Shown here: positions 11,676 to 22,110 of the stretch, piece by piece
Numbering within the stretch: the first letter of the stretch is position 1
How the letters are laid out: each line of letters starts with the position of its first letter
Assembly: GCA_905116865.2 (NCBI GenBank)
Contig: CAJHNH020001995.1
Span: 1 to 64,000, forward strand
Length of the DNA stretch: 64,000 bases
Source of the DNA: Candidula unifasciata
Taxonomy: Eukaryota > Mollusca > Gastropoda > Stylommatophora > Geomitridae
Direction of reading: 5' to 3'
The notes under the pieces: generated by a model
The model's database searches: none
Told to the model about the DNA's origin: nothing
Seen by the model: the letters and a program-made list of their open reading frames with translations, nothing else
Translations under genes and position numbers: made by a program

Positions 11676-11709
11676 ATAAAACGCGTTGGTCCTCTCGCCT
11701 TTTAATACC

Positions 11710-11907
11710 CTTTATAATGTATAACGTGTGGGACAGAGAGATGGAGAGACAGGGAGAGGCACACAGAGAGAGTTACAGGGACATCCAGAAAGAAGGACAG
11801 GTGAAGCAGAAAGAGAAACAAAAAGACAGACAGATAGAGACAGAAAGACCGAAAGAAACAGAAAAAAAAACACACACACATACACACATGCAAACACACA
11901 CACGCAT

Positions 11908-11966
<59 letters not shown>

Positions 11967-12094
11967 CAGATTGGTAAAAAGAAAAGTCAAAAGAAACACA
12001 CATACACAAACAAAAAAGCAAGTGCTGCATGCGCGAGTGACATCTTAAGAGAATGACGTCCAACTGCGGTTCAAAAACATGTACACACACACGT

Positions 12095-12165
<71 letters not shown>
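11710..12165. repeat. Purine-rich compound repeats with two (GA)n arrays
   Basis: Degenerate AGA/CAGA sequence precedes (GA)n at about 11911-11963. A second CA/(AG)n block lies at 12085-12164. Both blocks are followed by similar sequence containing GATTGGT and AAAAGAAAAG, which suggests a local duplication of about 200 bp. Confidence 0.85.
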
Positions 12166-12167
<2 letters not shown>

Positions 12168-12323
12168 CAGATTGGTTAAAAGAAAAGGGAAGAAAAAGGC
12201 TTTTCTGAAGTCTATAAACACTCCTCTACAGATGGCACCTCCGTTAATATTCTGATGCCAGTTTTCTATCATGTTTGTTAAGGCTGTATGGCAAGAAGAA
12301 ATTTGGTCGAAACCCTAATTGGT

Positions 12324-12594
12324 AAGTCAAGTAAAGGACCCTTGTCCACGCCTTTAGGCGTATAGGGCATATAGGGCTGGACCTACATTTTATAGACCAA
12401 TCGGCACAAGATGGGTGATGTGGTCAGCACTATGCCGGCCGCCTCTACTTCCCGGGACTGCACCCGGTACCCACTCAAGGCTGGCTCGACCTGGGAGCCA
12501 AGGCCATTTTTCAAAAAAATCCGGCTTCGCCAGAAAGCGAACCACGACCTTCCGATCCGCGGCGAACGTCTAGCCGCTCCGCCACGGCAACTTC
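12324..12594 (-). mobile_element. SINE family B, full length with target-site duplication
   Basis: Minus-strand copy whose head reads GTGGCGGAGCGGCTAGACG. It is flanked by an 11-bp direct repeat CCCTAATTGGT at 12313-12323 and 12595-12605. Family body motifs are all present. Confidence 0.9.
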
Positions 12595-12686
12595 CCCTAA
12601 TTGGTGATCAACTATAAGTTTGTGATTAATAAATGTTGAAGTGTTATTTCACGAATGTGTGTTTCGATAGTGATTAGAGGAAGTAG

Positions 12687-12893
12687 GTTAGTTGCCTATC
12701 CTTTACAGGACGTCGCAGAACCAACCTCAACAGCCCCTGGCTGTTGTGTGGTTCTTTTAGGCAAATTTACGTCCAGTAGTTTGCCATTGCTTTCTTGATA
12801 CCACTGCCGAAACCAACACAAGGCGCATGGCCCGCAGCTGGGATTGAACCCGGCATTACGCAGCCTTCGCATCGACTTAGCCACAGAGCCGAC
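12687..12893 (-). mobile_element. SINE family A, full length with exact target-site duplication
   Basis: A 207-bp minus-strand copy flanked by an exact 11-bp repeat, AGAGGAAGTAG, at 12676-12686 and 12894-12904. This is strong proof of retrotransposition and of the element's ends. Confidence 0.95.
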
Positions 12894-12933
12894 AGAGGAA
12901 GTAGACATGTCTATAATTACTTGGGAGACTACT

Positions 12934-13235
12934 GTTCTTCTTCTTCTTCTTCTTCTTCTTGCATTCATCCGAAGATGTCATTGCGTTGTGCCCGTTTATA
13001 TTTGCGTCTCTCGGCCAACACATCAGTCTTTTGTGGGCATTTGTTGACCGGGTTAGCCTTTTTGGAGACTCCTGTTGAACGAGCCGGTCTTTAGATGAGA
13101 ATACACTTTGAAACAACACAGAAAATCTCCCTTTTCATCACCATTTTCATCATCTTCATCATCATCATCTTCATTATCATCATTATTATCATCATCATAA
13201 TCATCATCATCGTCAGAATTATCATTATCATCTTC
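12934..13235. repeat. (TTC)n at 12934-12960 and degenerate (ATC)n at 13130-13235
   Basis: Trinucleotide arrays flank about 170 bp of unique-looking sequence. Confidence 0.85.
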
Positions 13236-13267
13236 TTCTTCTTTGTTCCTTCTTATGTTTTCTTGTT

Positions 13268-13490
<223 letters not shown>

Positions 13491-13599
13491 TTCGTGTTAT
13501 CCTTAAATTTTTGTTTTCCAGTGTATGGAATTATGGAATCAACCTACGGCAAAGCCTTATATCTGTTCCTTTTTCTATGACTTTCCTTCATACTCTTCC

Positions 13600-14695
13600 C
13601 ATATTGGTATCCCTTCACTCTAATTAACATTTCCTAGTGGTTTCTCTGTCACCCTCCCTGTCCCTTTCTATCTCCCTCTTTCTTCCTCTCTATACCAACC
13701 CTTCCTCCCCTTTCTCAATATTTTATTCTTACCCTCTCTCTTTTTTCGCTGTCCACCTCCCCTCTTTCTCACATCCATTTCTCTCTTTCTGTCTTCACCC
13801 ACTGAGTTCCAGAAAACAGATACTCTAGCTGCAGTATTTACAATTATTTTTTAATGCGTGTCCTATCCAGCGTCGGTATCTTTTCCTCACCTCAAAACCT
13901 GCTTACAGTTGTTTTTCGTCATCAAGTGTCATGCCGATAAACGTGTTATTTCAGTCTACAGTTCTCTCTCACCCTTTCTCTCTCCCTTTCTCTTCTTTTT
14001 TTCTATTTATTTCCCTCTATTACTATCTCCATCTTCCCTCCCGCATCTCCCCCCCCCACCTCTTTTTCTACTCTTTCTCTATTCTCTCACTTTTCCCCTA
14101 TCACCCCCTCTTCCTCTCATTCTCTCACTTCTCCCCTCTCTATCACCCCCTCTTTCTCTCATTCTCTCACTTCTCCCTTCTCTATCATCCCCTCTTTCTC
14201 TCATTCTCTCACTTCTCCCCTCTCTATCCCCCCTCTTTCTCTCATTCTCTCACTTCTCCCCTCTCTATCACCCCATCTTTCTCTCTTTCTCCCCTCTCTA
14301 TCCCCCCTCTTTCTCTCAATCTCTCACTTCTCCCTCTCTATCACCCCTCTTTCTCTCATTCTCTCACTTCTCTCCTCTCTATCACCCCCTCTTTCTCTCA
14401 TTCTCTCACTTCTCCCCTCTCTATCCCCCCTCTTTCTCTCATTGTCTCACTTCTCCCCTATCACCCCATCTTTCTCTCTTTCTCCCCTCTCTATCCCCCC
14501 TCTTTCTCTCAATCTCTCACTTCTCCCTCTCTATCACCCCTCTTTCTCTCATTCTCTCACTTCTCCCCTCTCTATCAATCCCTCTTTCTCTCATTCTCTC
14601 ACTTCTCCCCTCTCTATCACCCCTCTTTCTCTAAATCTCTCACTTCTCCCCTCTCTATCACCCCAACATTCTCTCATTCTCTCGTAGTTCCATGA
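13600..14695. repeat. Polypyrimidine tract with ~42-bp minisatellite
   Basis: From about 14078 the sequence repeats a unit built from CTCTTTCTCTCATTCTCTCA and CTTCTCCCCTCTCTATCACC, about 14 times. The tract from 13600 on is almost purely C/T on the plus strand. The 250-aa plus-strand frames are by-products. Confidence 0.9.
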
Positions 14696-14838
14696 ACTCC
14701 AAAAAAACGGACCCTAGTTACAATACTTACAGTAATTTTTTTTTTCATGTTTGCCCTATCCAGCGTCAGCGTCTTTTCCTCACCTTCTAATCTGCAAGCA
14801 GTTGTTTATCGCCGTCAAGTGTCAGGTCGATAAGCATA
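13803..14838. repeat. ~140-bp direct duplication flanking the polypyrimidine array
   Basis: Segments 13803-13945 and 14692-14838 share CCTATCCAGCGTC, TCTTTTCCTCACCT, CAGTTGTTT, GTCAAGTGTCA and GATAA in the same order. They are about 890 bp apart with the minisatellite between them. Confidence 0.8.
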
Positions 14839-15375
14839 AGACGGCCTTTGTTCGTCAGTGAGGCATTTATGAGTAATTATGGCATACACAAACATTGATC
14901 AGGATGTTATTAAAGTTCAGTTTTAAGAACTTAATAAAAAAAAAAAAAAAAAACATTCTCAGAACCTGTAGCTTTCCCAACTCAAGACGGTAGGTTTGCT
15001 AGTCTAGTTAACCTGTCAAAACGTTTCCGGTTATATCCCTATAAAAATAGCAATTCAGCATCATATTTCTATAGCCCGAAGTTGTGGGAAAACGATCTTT
15101 TTCAGAGCCCTATCGCAGGTAAATAAGCTCTCATGATATCTTATTTTATAAGCTATTTTACATTTATTTCTATAGAGAACATAATGTATAATAATGGTTG
15201 AATTTAAATGATATATTCTTTAAGAGAAATTGTAAAGAATGTATGAATACTATTCAATAGAACGATTTCCGGGGATAGATTATTGCATACTGTATTGTTT
15301 TTAACGAGTGACTAGAGCACTAGGCTGTGAGGCTATGAGGCTCATGTGTAGAGCCTTTGCTGGTACCTTGAGGCA
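14839..15375. other. Intergenic, nothing recognised
   Basis: A 17-base A run sits near 14936-14953. No supported gene. Confidence 0.4.
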
Positions 15376-15560
15376 TTCTGATGAAATGACCGAACCATCT
15401 GATCTTTTGTTTTTCGATAAAATTGGTGCATAGTGTTGTTCCCACGGTACGTATGACAGAATCGTTGTTCTATTTGTCCCGGATGGTTAAGATGGCTGCT
15501 TTCCTCATGCATCTCATTTCACAAATGTTATTTTCACGTTGATAAACCTTTGATTGTATC
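15376..15560 (-). mobile_element. LINE 3' fragment
   Basis: The minus strand reads as a decayed form of EMRCMRKAAILTIRDK and IEKQKIRWFGHFIRM, from the RT family of 29480-31030. The neighbouring 50-bp array derives from it. Confidence 0.65.
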
Positions 15561-15765
15561 CAAATTTGGTACTGGTAGCAAAGTGCTGGTATTGACCGCT
15601 CTGAAAGAGGTCAATTTGGCACTTATAGCACAGTGCTGGTATGAGCCGCTCTGAAAGAGGTAGATTTAGTACTGGTAGCCCAGTGCTGGTGTGAGCCACT
15701 CTGAAAGAGGTAAATTTGGTACTGGTAGCACAGTGCTGGCATGAACCGCTCTAAAAGAGGTAAAT
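15561..15765. repeat. 50-bp tandem repeat, 4 copies
   Basis: A regular 50-bp period starts at 15561, 15611, 15661 and 15711. The unit includes AATTTGGTACTGGTAGCACA and GAACCGCTCTGAAAGAGGT. The minus strand of the unit matches the YQCQIW region of the LINE. Confidence 0.9.
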
Positions 15766-16360
15766 AGAGGTGGTAAGGACAGTCGTATAATGTATATTAG
15801 TAAAGCTCTATTTTTTTTTCTCTAAATGTTTTGTGAAGATGTGAAATAAAATAACCTCCAAACAGGGCTGGGAGATGTGGGAGAAGAAAACTCACATTCC
15901 TGTGACCCACCATGAGAAGAGGGAAACTGAAGTTTGTCGTGACAATAGTCAATTACACGGGAAGAAAAAGAGTGGAGAACTGGTTGTGTATTTGTGTGTT
16001 TGTGTGTGTGTGTGTGTATGTGTATGGTATCCTGTGTCCATTACTCGTGGTTCTGGCTGTGAAGACAGGAAAATAAAACCAAATTTAGCCATGAAATTGG
16101 CGCAAAAAATCCAGACCACAAATATAACCAGAGCCTGTTGGTAACTTCGGCTGCCTTCAGAAAGTTTAAAGCGGCTGTATGTTTTTTTTTTTTTTTTTGG
16201 TAGAAGAGTATCCAGTGTTCAGTGGATATCAAGACCCAATAAAATTTAGGTGGTTTGATATCATAGAGTGGGGGAAAGAGTTTGTATCATGAATGACTGG
16301 CAGTAAACTTGTCAAAGGCCACACGAAAACCAACGTCAAGAGCATCCAACGCTTTCATTA
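15766..16360. other. Upstream region, no gene recognised
   Basis: A short (GT)n lies at about 15990-16020 and an 18-base T run near 16180. No supported exon. Confidence 0.4.
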
Positions 16361-16808
16361 GTCATGATATTACCAGATTACCAGTCATGATATTACCAGA
16401 TTACCAGTCATGATATTACCAGATTACCAGTCATGATATTACCAGATTACCAGTCATGATATTACCAGATTACCAGTCATGATATTACCAGATTACCAGT
16501 CATGATATTACCAGATTACCAGTCATGATATTATCAGATTACCAGTCATGATATTACCAGATTACCAGTCATGATATTACCAGATTACCAGTCATGATAT
16601 TATCAGATTACCAGTCATGATATTGCCAGATTACCAGTCATGATATTACCAGATTACCAGTCATGATATTACCAGATTACCAGTCATGATATTACCAGAT
16701 TACCAGTCATGATATTACCAGATTACCAGTCATGATATTGCCAGATTACCAGTCATGATATTACCAGATTACCAGTCATGATTTTACCAGATTACCAGTC
16801 ATGATATA
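16361..16808. repeat. 23-bp minisatellite, about 19 copies
   Basis: The unit is CATGATATTACC plus AGATTACCAGT, repeated in perfect register with rare C/T or A/G changes. It ends about 160 bp before the start codon of yellow-like A, so it lies in the likely promoter region. Homogeneity between copies points to recent expansion or ongoing gene conversion. Confidence 0.95.
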
Positions 16809-16971
16809 AAACAATAAATGAATTGTGTAAAGTGAAGTGTGTAGTCTTTTGTGTCAATTAAATTTACAATAATGTATGCATTGTTTGTTGTATGTATTGT
16901 ACAAAATAAAAAGCTTTTTTTATTTGAAGAAAAAAAAAAAAAACTTTTTTTTTTAAAACACGACAGACATC

Positions 16972-17175
16972 ATGATGTTCAAACAAAAGACAAAGATTCT
17001 CCTGCTCATGCCCACACTGCTCATCGCGCTTACACGAGGCCAGACTTTTGGTCAGTCTGTTCTTGTCCACGAATGGTCAAATCTGGAATTTGAGTGGCCT
17101 TCACAAGCCGACAAGGAGGAATCCATCAAAAATAACACTTATGTTCCGGAACGAAATTTGCTGGCGGGAATAAAA
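16972..17175 (+). CDS. Yellow-like A, exon 1 (signal peptide and N-terminus)
   Basis: First coding exon of a secreted yellow/MRJP-family protein, 68 codons. The chosen ATG at 16972 opens a typical signal peptide, MMFKQKTKILLLMPTLLIAL, with likely cleavage just before QTFGQ. The mature start then has VLVHEWSNLEFEWPS and YVPERNLLAGIK. HEWS/LEFEWPS and the asparagine-rich ESIKNN segment are the family's N-terminal signature. The exon ends after a complete AAA codon (Lys68) at the donor GTACGT, so the intron is phase 0. The 5' exon of yellow-like B has the same layout (63 codons) and splice position. The frame continues into the intron without homology, which supports ending the exon here. No upstream non-coding exon could be shown. 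A CGACAG just before the ATG could be a splice acceptor but has no adjacent pyrimidine tract. Confidence 0.9.
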
Positions 17176-17239
17176 GTACGTATATTTTTGAAAACCTTGT
17201 GTTCATTATCCTCATGTAGCAGGTACTTTGTATAACGTA

Positions 17240-17610
17240 GCTCTCTCTACGGTCTGTCTGTAAGAAACTCAGTCCCTCACCAGATCTTCCGCCTTAAGTA
17301 CTTTCACATTCAAGAGGTCACTTATAGCAAGTGCTCATCTTCTTGGTGGTCGGCCCCTTCCCCTTCTTTATGTTGCCATGCCTTCTGCTATTATTTTTTC
17401 CACTGCCTTATTGCGCTTGATATAACTAAGCTGTTTTAGCCTCTGAAACAACACGCTCGTTAGCCGAACTTCCTTGTTTTAAAATGGCAGCAGTCGTGTG
17501 TTTTTTTTTTTTTTTTTTTTTTTCGAGAATCTGTCTATAGCATTTCAGCTCAGAAGCCCATATTTTGTTTCTTGAGGACAATGAGATAATCCACGACTCA
17601 CATCCGTACG
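17240..17610 (-). mobile_element. LINE 3' tail in intron
   Basis: The minus strand matches the 11330-11675 tail (VHEAGELVR, GRGRPT-like and QKLKQ-like segments) with many lesions and a T run at 17500-17523. Confidence 0.65.
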
Positions 17611-17784
17611 TTGCTACAAGGAAGATGCATGCTCTTAAAATTTAAATTTTGATTTCTCTGCTTGTGCTTGACTAGAGACGTGTAATGCTATTTAATCTTT
17701 GCATTGCTTTGGCCATCATCCCTTTGATTTATGTCAAACAGTCTGCGTTGCTATTTATTAAAGAAACTAGATCATCATCATTGA

Positions 17785-18070
17785 TCCCCCGTGTGGGTTC
17801 CGGGGCCCCATTGTGTGGAAAACAAGAATAGACCCACTGCCTCCCCAAAAAGCATGTTGTAAGAGTTGACTAATTGGGGAGCTTCCTTTAAAGTCGGAGT
17901 GTATCTGCCGGAGAGGCAAGGAACCAACAATCTGTATTCAAGAGAATGAGATCTGTAAAACTGATGCACACGCAACACTCAGGTTCTGAAGCAGGGCTGC
18001 AGTTCAGTAGTGGACGAGCAACCAGAACTTTCCACCAGAGTGTACAGCTGGTGAACGCGAAGAAGAAGAC
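17785..18070 (+). mobile_element. Short interspersed repeat, family D
   Basis: Starts GTGTGGGTTCCGGGGCCCCA and carries GTTGACTAATTGGGGAGCTT, GGCAAGGAACCAACA, CAGATCTGTAAAAC-like and AGAACTTTCCACC motifs. It ends in a GAAGAAGAAGAC tail. No clear tRNA promoter boxes are seen. Other copies: 31287-31570 (+), 46430-47950 (+, triplicated), and on the minus strand 34330-34395 (fragment), 44605-44880, 48432-48700, 49660-49860 and 63785-64000. Confidence 0.8.
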
Positions 18071-18099
18071 GAAGATCATCATTGATCACTTTGCGACGA

Positions 18100-18700
18100 T
18101 TTAAAAAATAGTAAGATCTTTTGTTTGGACTACAGCGTGGATATGCCAAGTACTGCTGCTTTCTCTGTGAATAGGATAACCGTGTACGACATAACTATTA
18201 CATCAGAAGACATTGGCCAATCAGGCGGTTATTGTAGCCAGGCAGTAAGTGCGTCGAAAATCCCCGCACTTGTAGATACCTGCTAGATTTTGTTGCCACC
18301 ATTGCACATTAAGTTTGGTCTCATGACAAACGTTGTCAAGGCCCCATGGAGAAAACAGATGATGCTTTTAAATGTCTCATCAGAAAATTTACAAGATTGA
18401 ATGAAGTTAAAATAGGAAAAGGAATATTTGTTGCATGGCAAAGAAACGGCGGCATGGTTAGCAATTAAGTCAGTAGTGGACAATTTGCTTGGAAACGACA
18501 AATCTGATAATTACTATGAGAAAGTATGAGAGTCTTGGCTGCAACATGTCTTTGAAATTTTAATTTCTTCATTCTCATCTGGATTTTTTTTTACGTCTAA
18601 CTGTAGAGCTGTCAGTGATGAGCATGAACATGATGAACGATTTCATCAGGACATTGCTGATATGGAAACATGGTTTCAAGGCAGCTGAAAGGTTGAACAA
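18100..18700 (+). pseudogene. Decayed copy of a multi-copy gene family (ERFHQDI motif)
   Basis: Three frames together keep a recognisable order of blocks: LQRGYAKYCCFLCE then a stop; HNYYIRRHWPIRRLL; LLPPLHIKFGLMTNVVKA; DAFKCLIRKFTRLNEVKIGK; AIKSVVDNLLGNDKSDNYYE; and AVSDEHEHDERFHQDIADME. I recall this series (CCFLCEWD, LPPLHIKLGLMK, ERFHQDI) from uncharacterised, highly repeated genes in arthropod and other invertebrate genomes, probably transposon-linked. Function is unknown. Several stops and at least two frameshifts show the copy is dead. It lies inside the yellow-like A intron, sense to the gene. Identification is from memory of motifs and could not be searched. Confidence 0.65.
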
Positions 18701-18820
18701 AGCATGATACTGAAAGGCACCTTGATATTGGTAGGCTGGGTGGTGACACTGCTCTGTTAAAATATGTTGTCTATGATTCTGATTTGACACCCATGCAAGC
18801 CAGTACTGTCAGGTTCCTCA

Positions 18821-19103
18821 ATACCTCCCATTCTAAAAATGAAATGACAATCAGAAACATCTACCTCCCATTCTGAGAATGAAATGACAATCAGAAACGT
18901 CTACCTCATATTCTGAGAATGAAATGACAATCAGAAACGTCTACCTCACATTCTGAGAATGAAATGACAATCAGAAACGTCTTCCTCACATTCTGAGAAT
19001 GAAATGACAACCAGAAACATCTACCTCACATTCTGAGAATGAAATGACAACCAGAAACATCTACCTCACATTCTGAGAATGAAATGACAACCAGAAACAT
19101 CTC
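18821..19103. repeat. 40-bp minisatellite, 7 copies
   Basis: The unit combines CTACCTCACATTCTGAGAAT and GAAATGACAATCAGAAACGT, with a strict 40-bp period and few substitutions. It is intronic. Confidence 0.95.
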
Positions 19104-20459
19104 TTGTTCTATCTCACACACGACTTAGTTTTAGGTGCTCAGAGGACAGTGACTAGCAGTCACAGGGAAGAGCTAGACTTAATAGTGAGTGTCCTAAAGA
19201 CTCGCGCATAAACTGTAGAGCTGATAGCAGTGAAATTTGCGATGAACAAGTTCTCTCACTAATGTAAGTCGAAACTGCACATGCCAATGATTTTAATACG
19301 ACTGACTGTTATCTGTCCATTAAAGGATGCCTTTAGGACATCAGGCGAACACAGAACACAGTAATAAAGTAGAAGGAACACACACAGGCAAATATTTGTC
19401 TCCTTTCCTCTAACTCCAGCCACCCATTTTTACATTTCCCTGGCACTGTAGAAGGCAATCGTTAACTTAAAAATTGACGCGGGTTTTCATTGACGAAGCA
19501 ATTTATATCTTTTCCGTCACTTCGAGACAGGAATACAACAGTCTGAGGTTTATCCCCACCCCTCGCCAGATAAGTTATAAATGGGCATTTTTATTTAAAG
19601 AGGATATATTCATCCAAATGAGTAGTGTTGCTGTAAAAAAGGGGGTATCCTCTATCAAAGTGAAGGTGCACTATGTCATTGAAATTGCGCCTTTATTTTC
19701 AGTATACTTTTGAGAAAAAGACTCAACATACATTAATTTAAGTACAACATACCAAAACAGTATTGAGATTAGTTGATGGGATAAGGGCTTCTCTCAATAT
19801 AATATTTGAAAACAATGACAGAAGATTATCAGCACCTCCTCTTAATTTGAAAGTCGTATCAACAATGAGGCTATATTTCCAAAAAGTCCTTCCGCCAATA
19901 CAGGCGGTGGTTCGGCCATGAAAAATTGCATCCACCCAAGACAATATTACTTACCTGTGAGTATATACAGAATACAACTAATTCCATGTGGATTAGGGTT
20001 AAATATGCTTCAATTTAGTATACCCAGACCCATACATATGAACTAAGACCTATTTATTAATGCTGTATCCTACCATTTTTTAAGTTGGGTAATTAGCATA
20101 GAGGGGTACAGGTTATGGACTGAATTAGTCAGCATGTTTTGCTGACTACGTGACAGTGCCTCTAAAATTGTTTTTAACATCAATGCTTTTTACCGAAATA
20201 AAAACATATTGAATTTACCCATTTCAACATTTTTCCTTTTTTTTTTTTTTTTTTTTTCTGCAGCAAGAAGTTTACGATCAGTGTCACAGTCAGTTCCACA
20301 TCTTTAAAGATGTTATACATGTTCTCCATGTTTATTGTGTTCAAATATAATCACTCTGGTTCCCGCTATTTCCATTCTGTGAAGTCCAGGTGTAGATCCT
20401 TCTTGGATGTTGCTTAAATAGTGTGTTGGTAACAGACATATTTTTTTCTTAACAGAATT
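19104..20459. other. Intronic sequence without recognised features
   Basis: Unique-looking and AT-rich, with a T run at 20240-20258. The short plus-strand frame at 19474-19713 and minus-strand frame at 19738-19944 have no family resemblance. Confidence 0.4.
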
Positions 20460-20461
20460 CG

Positions 20462-20526
<65 letters not shown>

Positions 20527-20540
20527 ATCTATCTCTCTCG
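20460..20540. repeat. (CT)n microsatellite
   Basis: About 28 nearly pure CT units in the yellow-like A intron. Confidence 0.95.
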
Positions 20541-20689
20541 TTTCTATTTCCTTTGCCGAATGGGCCTCTGTGTCCTCTTCCTCTTTCTACCTCCACCAAT
20601 TTCCGTGTTAAAATCTTCTATTTTGTTGCATAGTGAATAGATATATATTTAGCCGCCTGACAAGGTGCATGTTAGTTATCTTTCCACGC

Positions 20690-21180
20690 ATTTTTCTGTC
20701 GTTCTAGCTCCCAGTGGAGGGTACGCCCTCAACCGACTCACTACAAGTCATTCTATCATTCGCTATTGCATGATTTTTAGTCTTTCTTTATTTCTATGCC
20801 TTTGTGGGTTCCAATACAAAGACATTCTAGTTATATTAGTCTCAGATTTTCTCACTGAGTGTCCCATCCAACGCCAGCGTCTTTGCTTCACCTCTTGGTC
20901 CACTGGGACTTGTTTAGTTCTCTCCCAAAGCTCATCATTACTGATTCTATTATACCATTTAAATCCCTCTTATGTTATTGTTTAAAGGCATTCCCAAATC
21001 ATCCCAAAGAATCATCTCATAAAACGAATATTTATTCTAACTCTGTGCTACCAGATCCAAACATGGTCACTCACAACAAGCCAGACAAGAAAATTAATAA
21101 CTATGGACATGAGATGTCAGAGAAGGGTTGTAGGAGTGACCGAAAAATGTAGTTCTAGGCGCATCCGCGATATGCTGCTA
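20690..21180 (-). mobile_element. LINE 3' region fragment
   Basis: On the plus strand GGTACGCCCTCAACCGACTC and CAAGTCATTCTATCATTCGC match blocks at 23505-23600, 24480-24545 and 57440-57530. Those blocks lie beside GAA-tailed LINE ends. Degenerate. Confidence 0.5.
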
Positions 21181-21285
21181 AGTCATATTTTCAGTTAAAC
21201 TAGTACTCCGATGGATGATGTGGTCAACAGACCTCGGGTCATCTCTACTTCTTGAAACAAAGGGCTACTAGTGAAAACCTTTAAA

Positions 21286-21480
21286 ATGTGACAGCAATTA
21301 CAGTAACCATGCCTTTGTCTTGTAACCTGTCAATATTGATGTTAAGGATGTCAAGAGTGTTAAGCATGCGATATAACGGTGCAGACAAACACGGCGACGT
21401 CATAATGACAGTTTGAAGATGGCCGTCCTACGTTTGATATATACCAAAGAGGAGCAACATTCTGTTGCCGTTTTTTTTTT
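21286..21480 (+). mobile_element. Partial foldback MITE copy
   Basis: CTTTGTCTTGTAACCTGTCA, GTTAAGGATGTCAAGAGTGT and GACAGTTTGAAGATGGCC match one arm of the 42711-42988 element. The opposite arm is absent; a T run follows. Confidence 0.65.
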
Positions 21481-21689
21481 TTTTTTTTTGACTAAAGAAG
21501 AAGTGAAGGTCTAGTATGGTGATGTTTGCATATCAGTTCATAAAATGTATTCATTGTGCAGGAAGTTTCAAAACGGCGAGACTTCTGTGACAAACTGGCT
21601 GTTCACGACCAGGGAAGGCACACCGAGTAGTGAGCCGAGAAGAGTCGACTGCAGTTAGTTATTTATTTAGCTAGTTAGTTAGTCGACAG

Positions 21690-22000
21690 ATTATCCTCAT
21701 TGCAAATCGGAATCATTCAGCCCATAAGGCTCGGATCTCCTCCTCAGTAAATCCCGCAGCGTGTAGCGGCTCACGACACCAGTTCTGTGTTGGTTTCTTA
21801 TTCTTTTTTGGCTTCCTGCCCTTTTAACATGTTGTTAGTCTGGCCATTGTTGCAGACTCTCTTGCTTCTCGCAAACGTCTTACTTTTCGTAGTGCATTTA
21901 GAATGTCAGCATGATCGATGGCACGTCTGCCCGCCACAACAGGCGTCCACGAAATGAACCCACGATCTTCAGGGCGCGAGACAGACAATTTGACCATTAC
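21690..22000 (-). mobile_element. tRNA-like SINE / LINE-end hybrid in intron
   Basis: On the minus strand a tRNA-like head (GTCAGTGGAGTAATGGTCAA then GATCGTGGGTTCATTTCGTG) is followed by codable sequence (ADILNALRKVRRLREARE and ATMARL). It begins next to the C run at 22009-22041. Single copy in the window; medium to low confidence. Confidence 0.5.
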
Positions 22001-22007
22001 TCCACTG

Positions 22008-22008
<1 letters not shown>

Positions 22009-22041
<33 letters not shown>
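22009..22041. repeat. 33-base C homopolymer
   Basis: An uninterrupted C run 70 bp before the 3' splice site of yellow-like A. It could form an i-motif, with a G-quadruplex on the other strand. Length may be inaccurate in the assembly. Confidence 0.9.
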
Positions 22042-22042
<1 letters not shown>

Positions 22043-22110
22043 TGCATATAACAAGATAGACTCTATATCATAAATGTTTATGTAACTGTAATATTTGTGT
22101 ATTCTTACAG

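Larger units (their letters stand above)
17176..22110 (+). other. Intron of yellow-like A, 4.9 kb, phase 0
   Basis: Donor GTACGT at 17176 and acceptor TATTCTTACAG ending at 22110. The intron is four times longer than that of yellow-like B. The excess is repeats: LINE tails, a family D repeat, a decayed multi-copy gene fragment, a 40-bp minisatellite, (CT)n, a MITE fragment, a SINE and a 33-base C run. Confidence 0.85.

Noticed and set aside
16361..16808. CRISPR-like regular array
   Set aside because: The 23-bp units are contiguous without unique spacers, and the genome is eukaryotic. It is a minisatellite.
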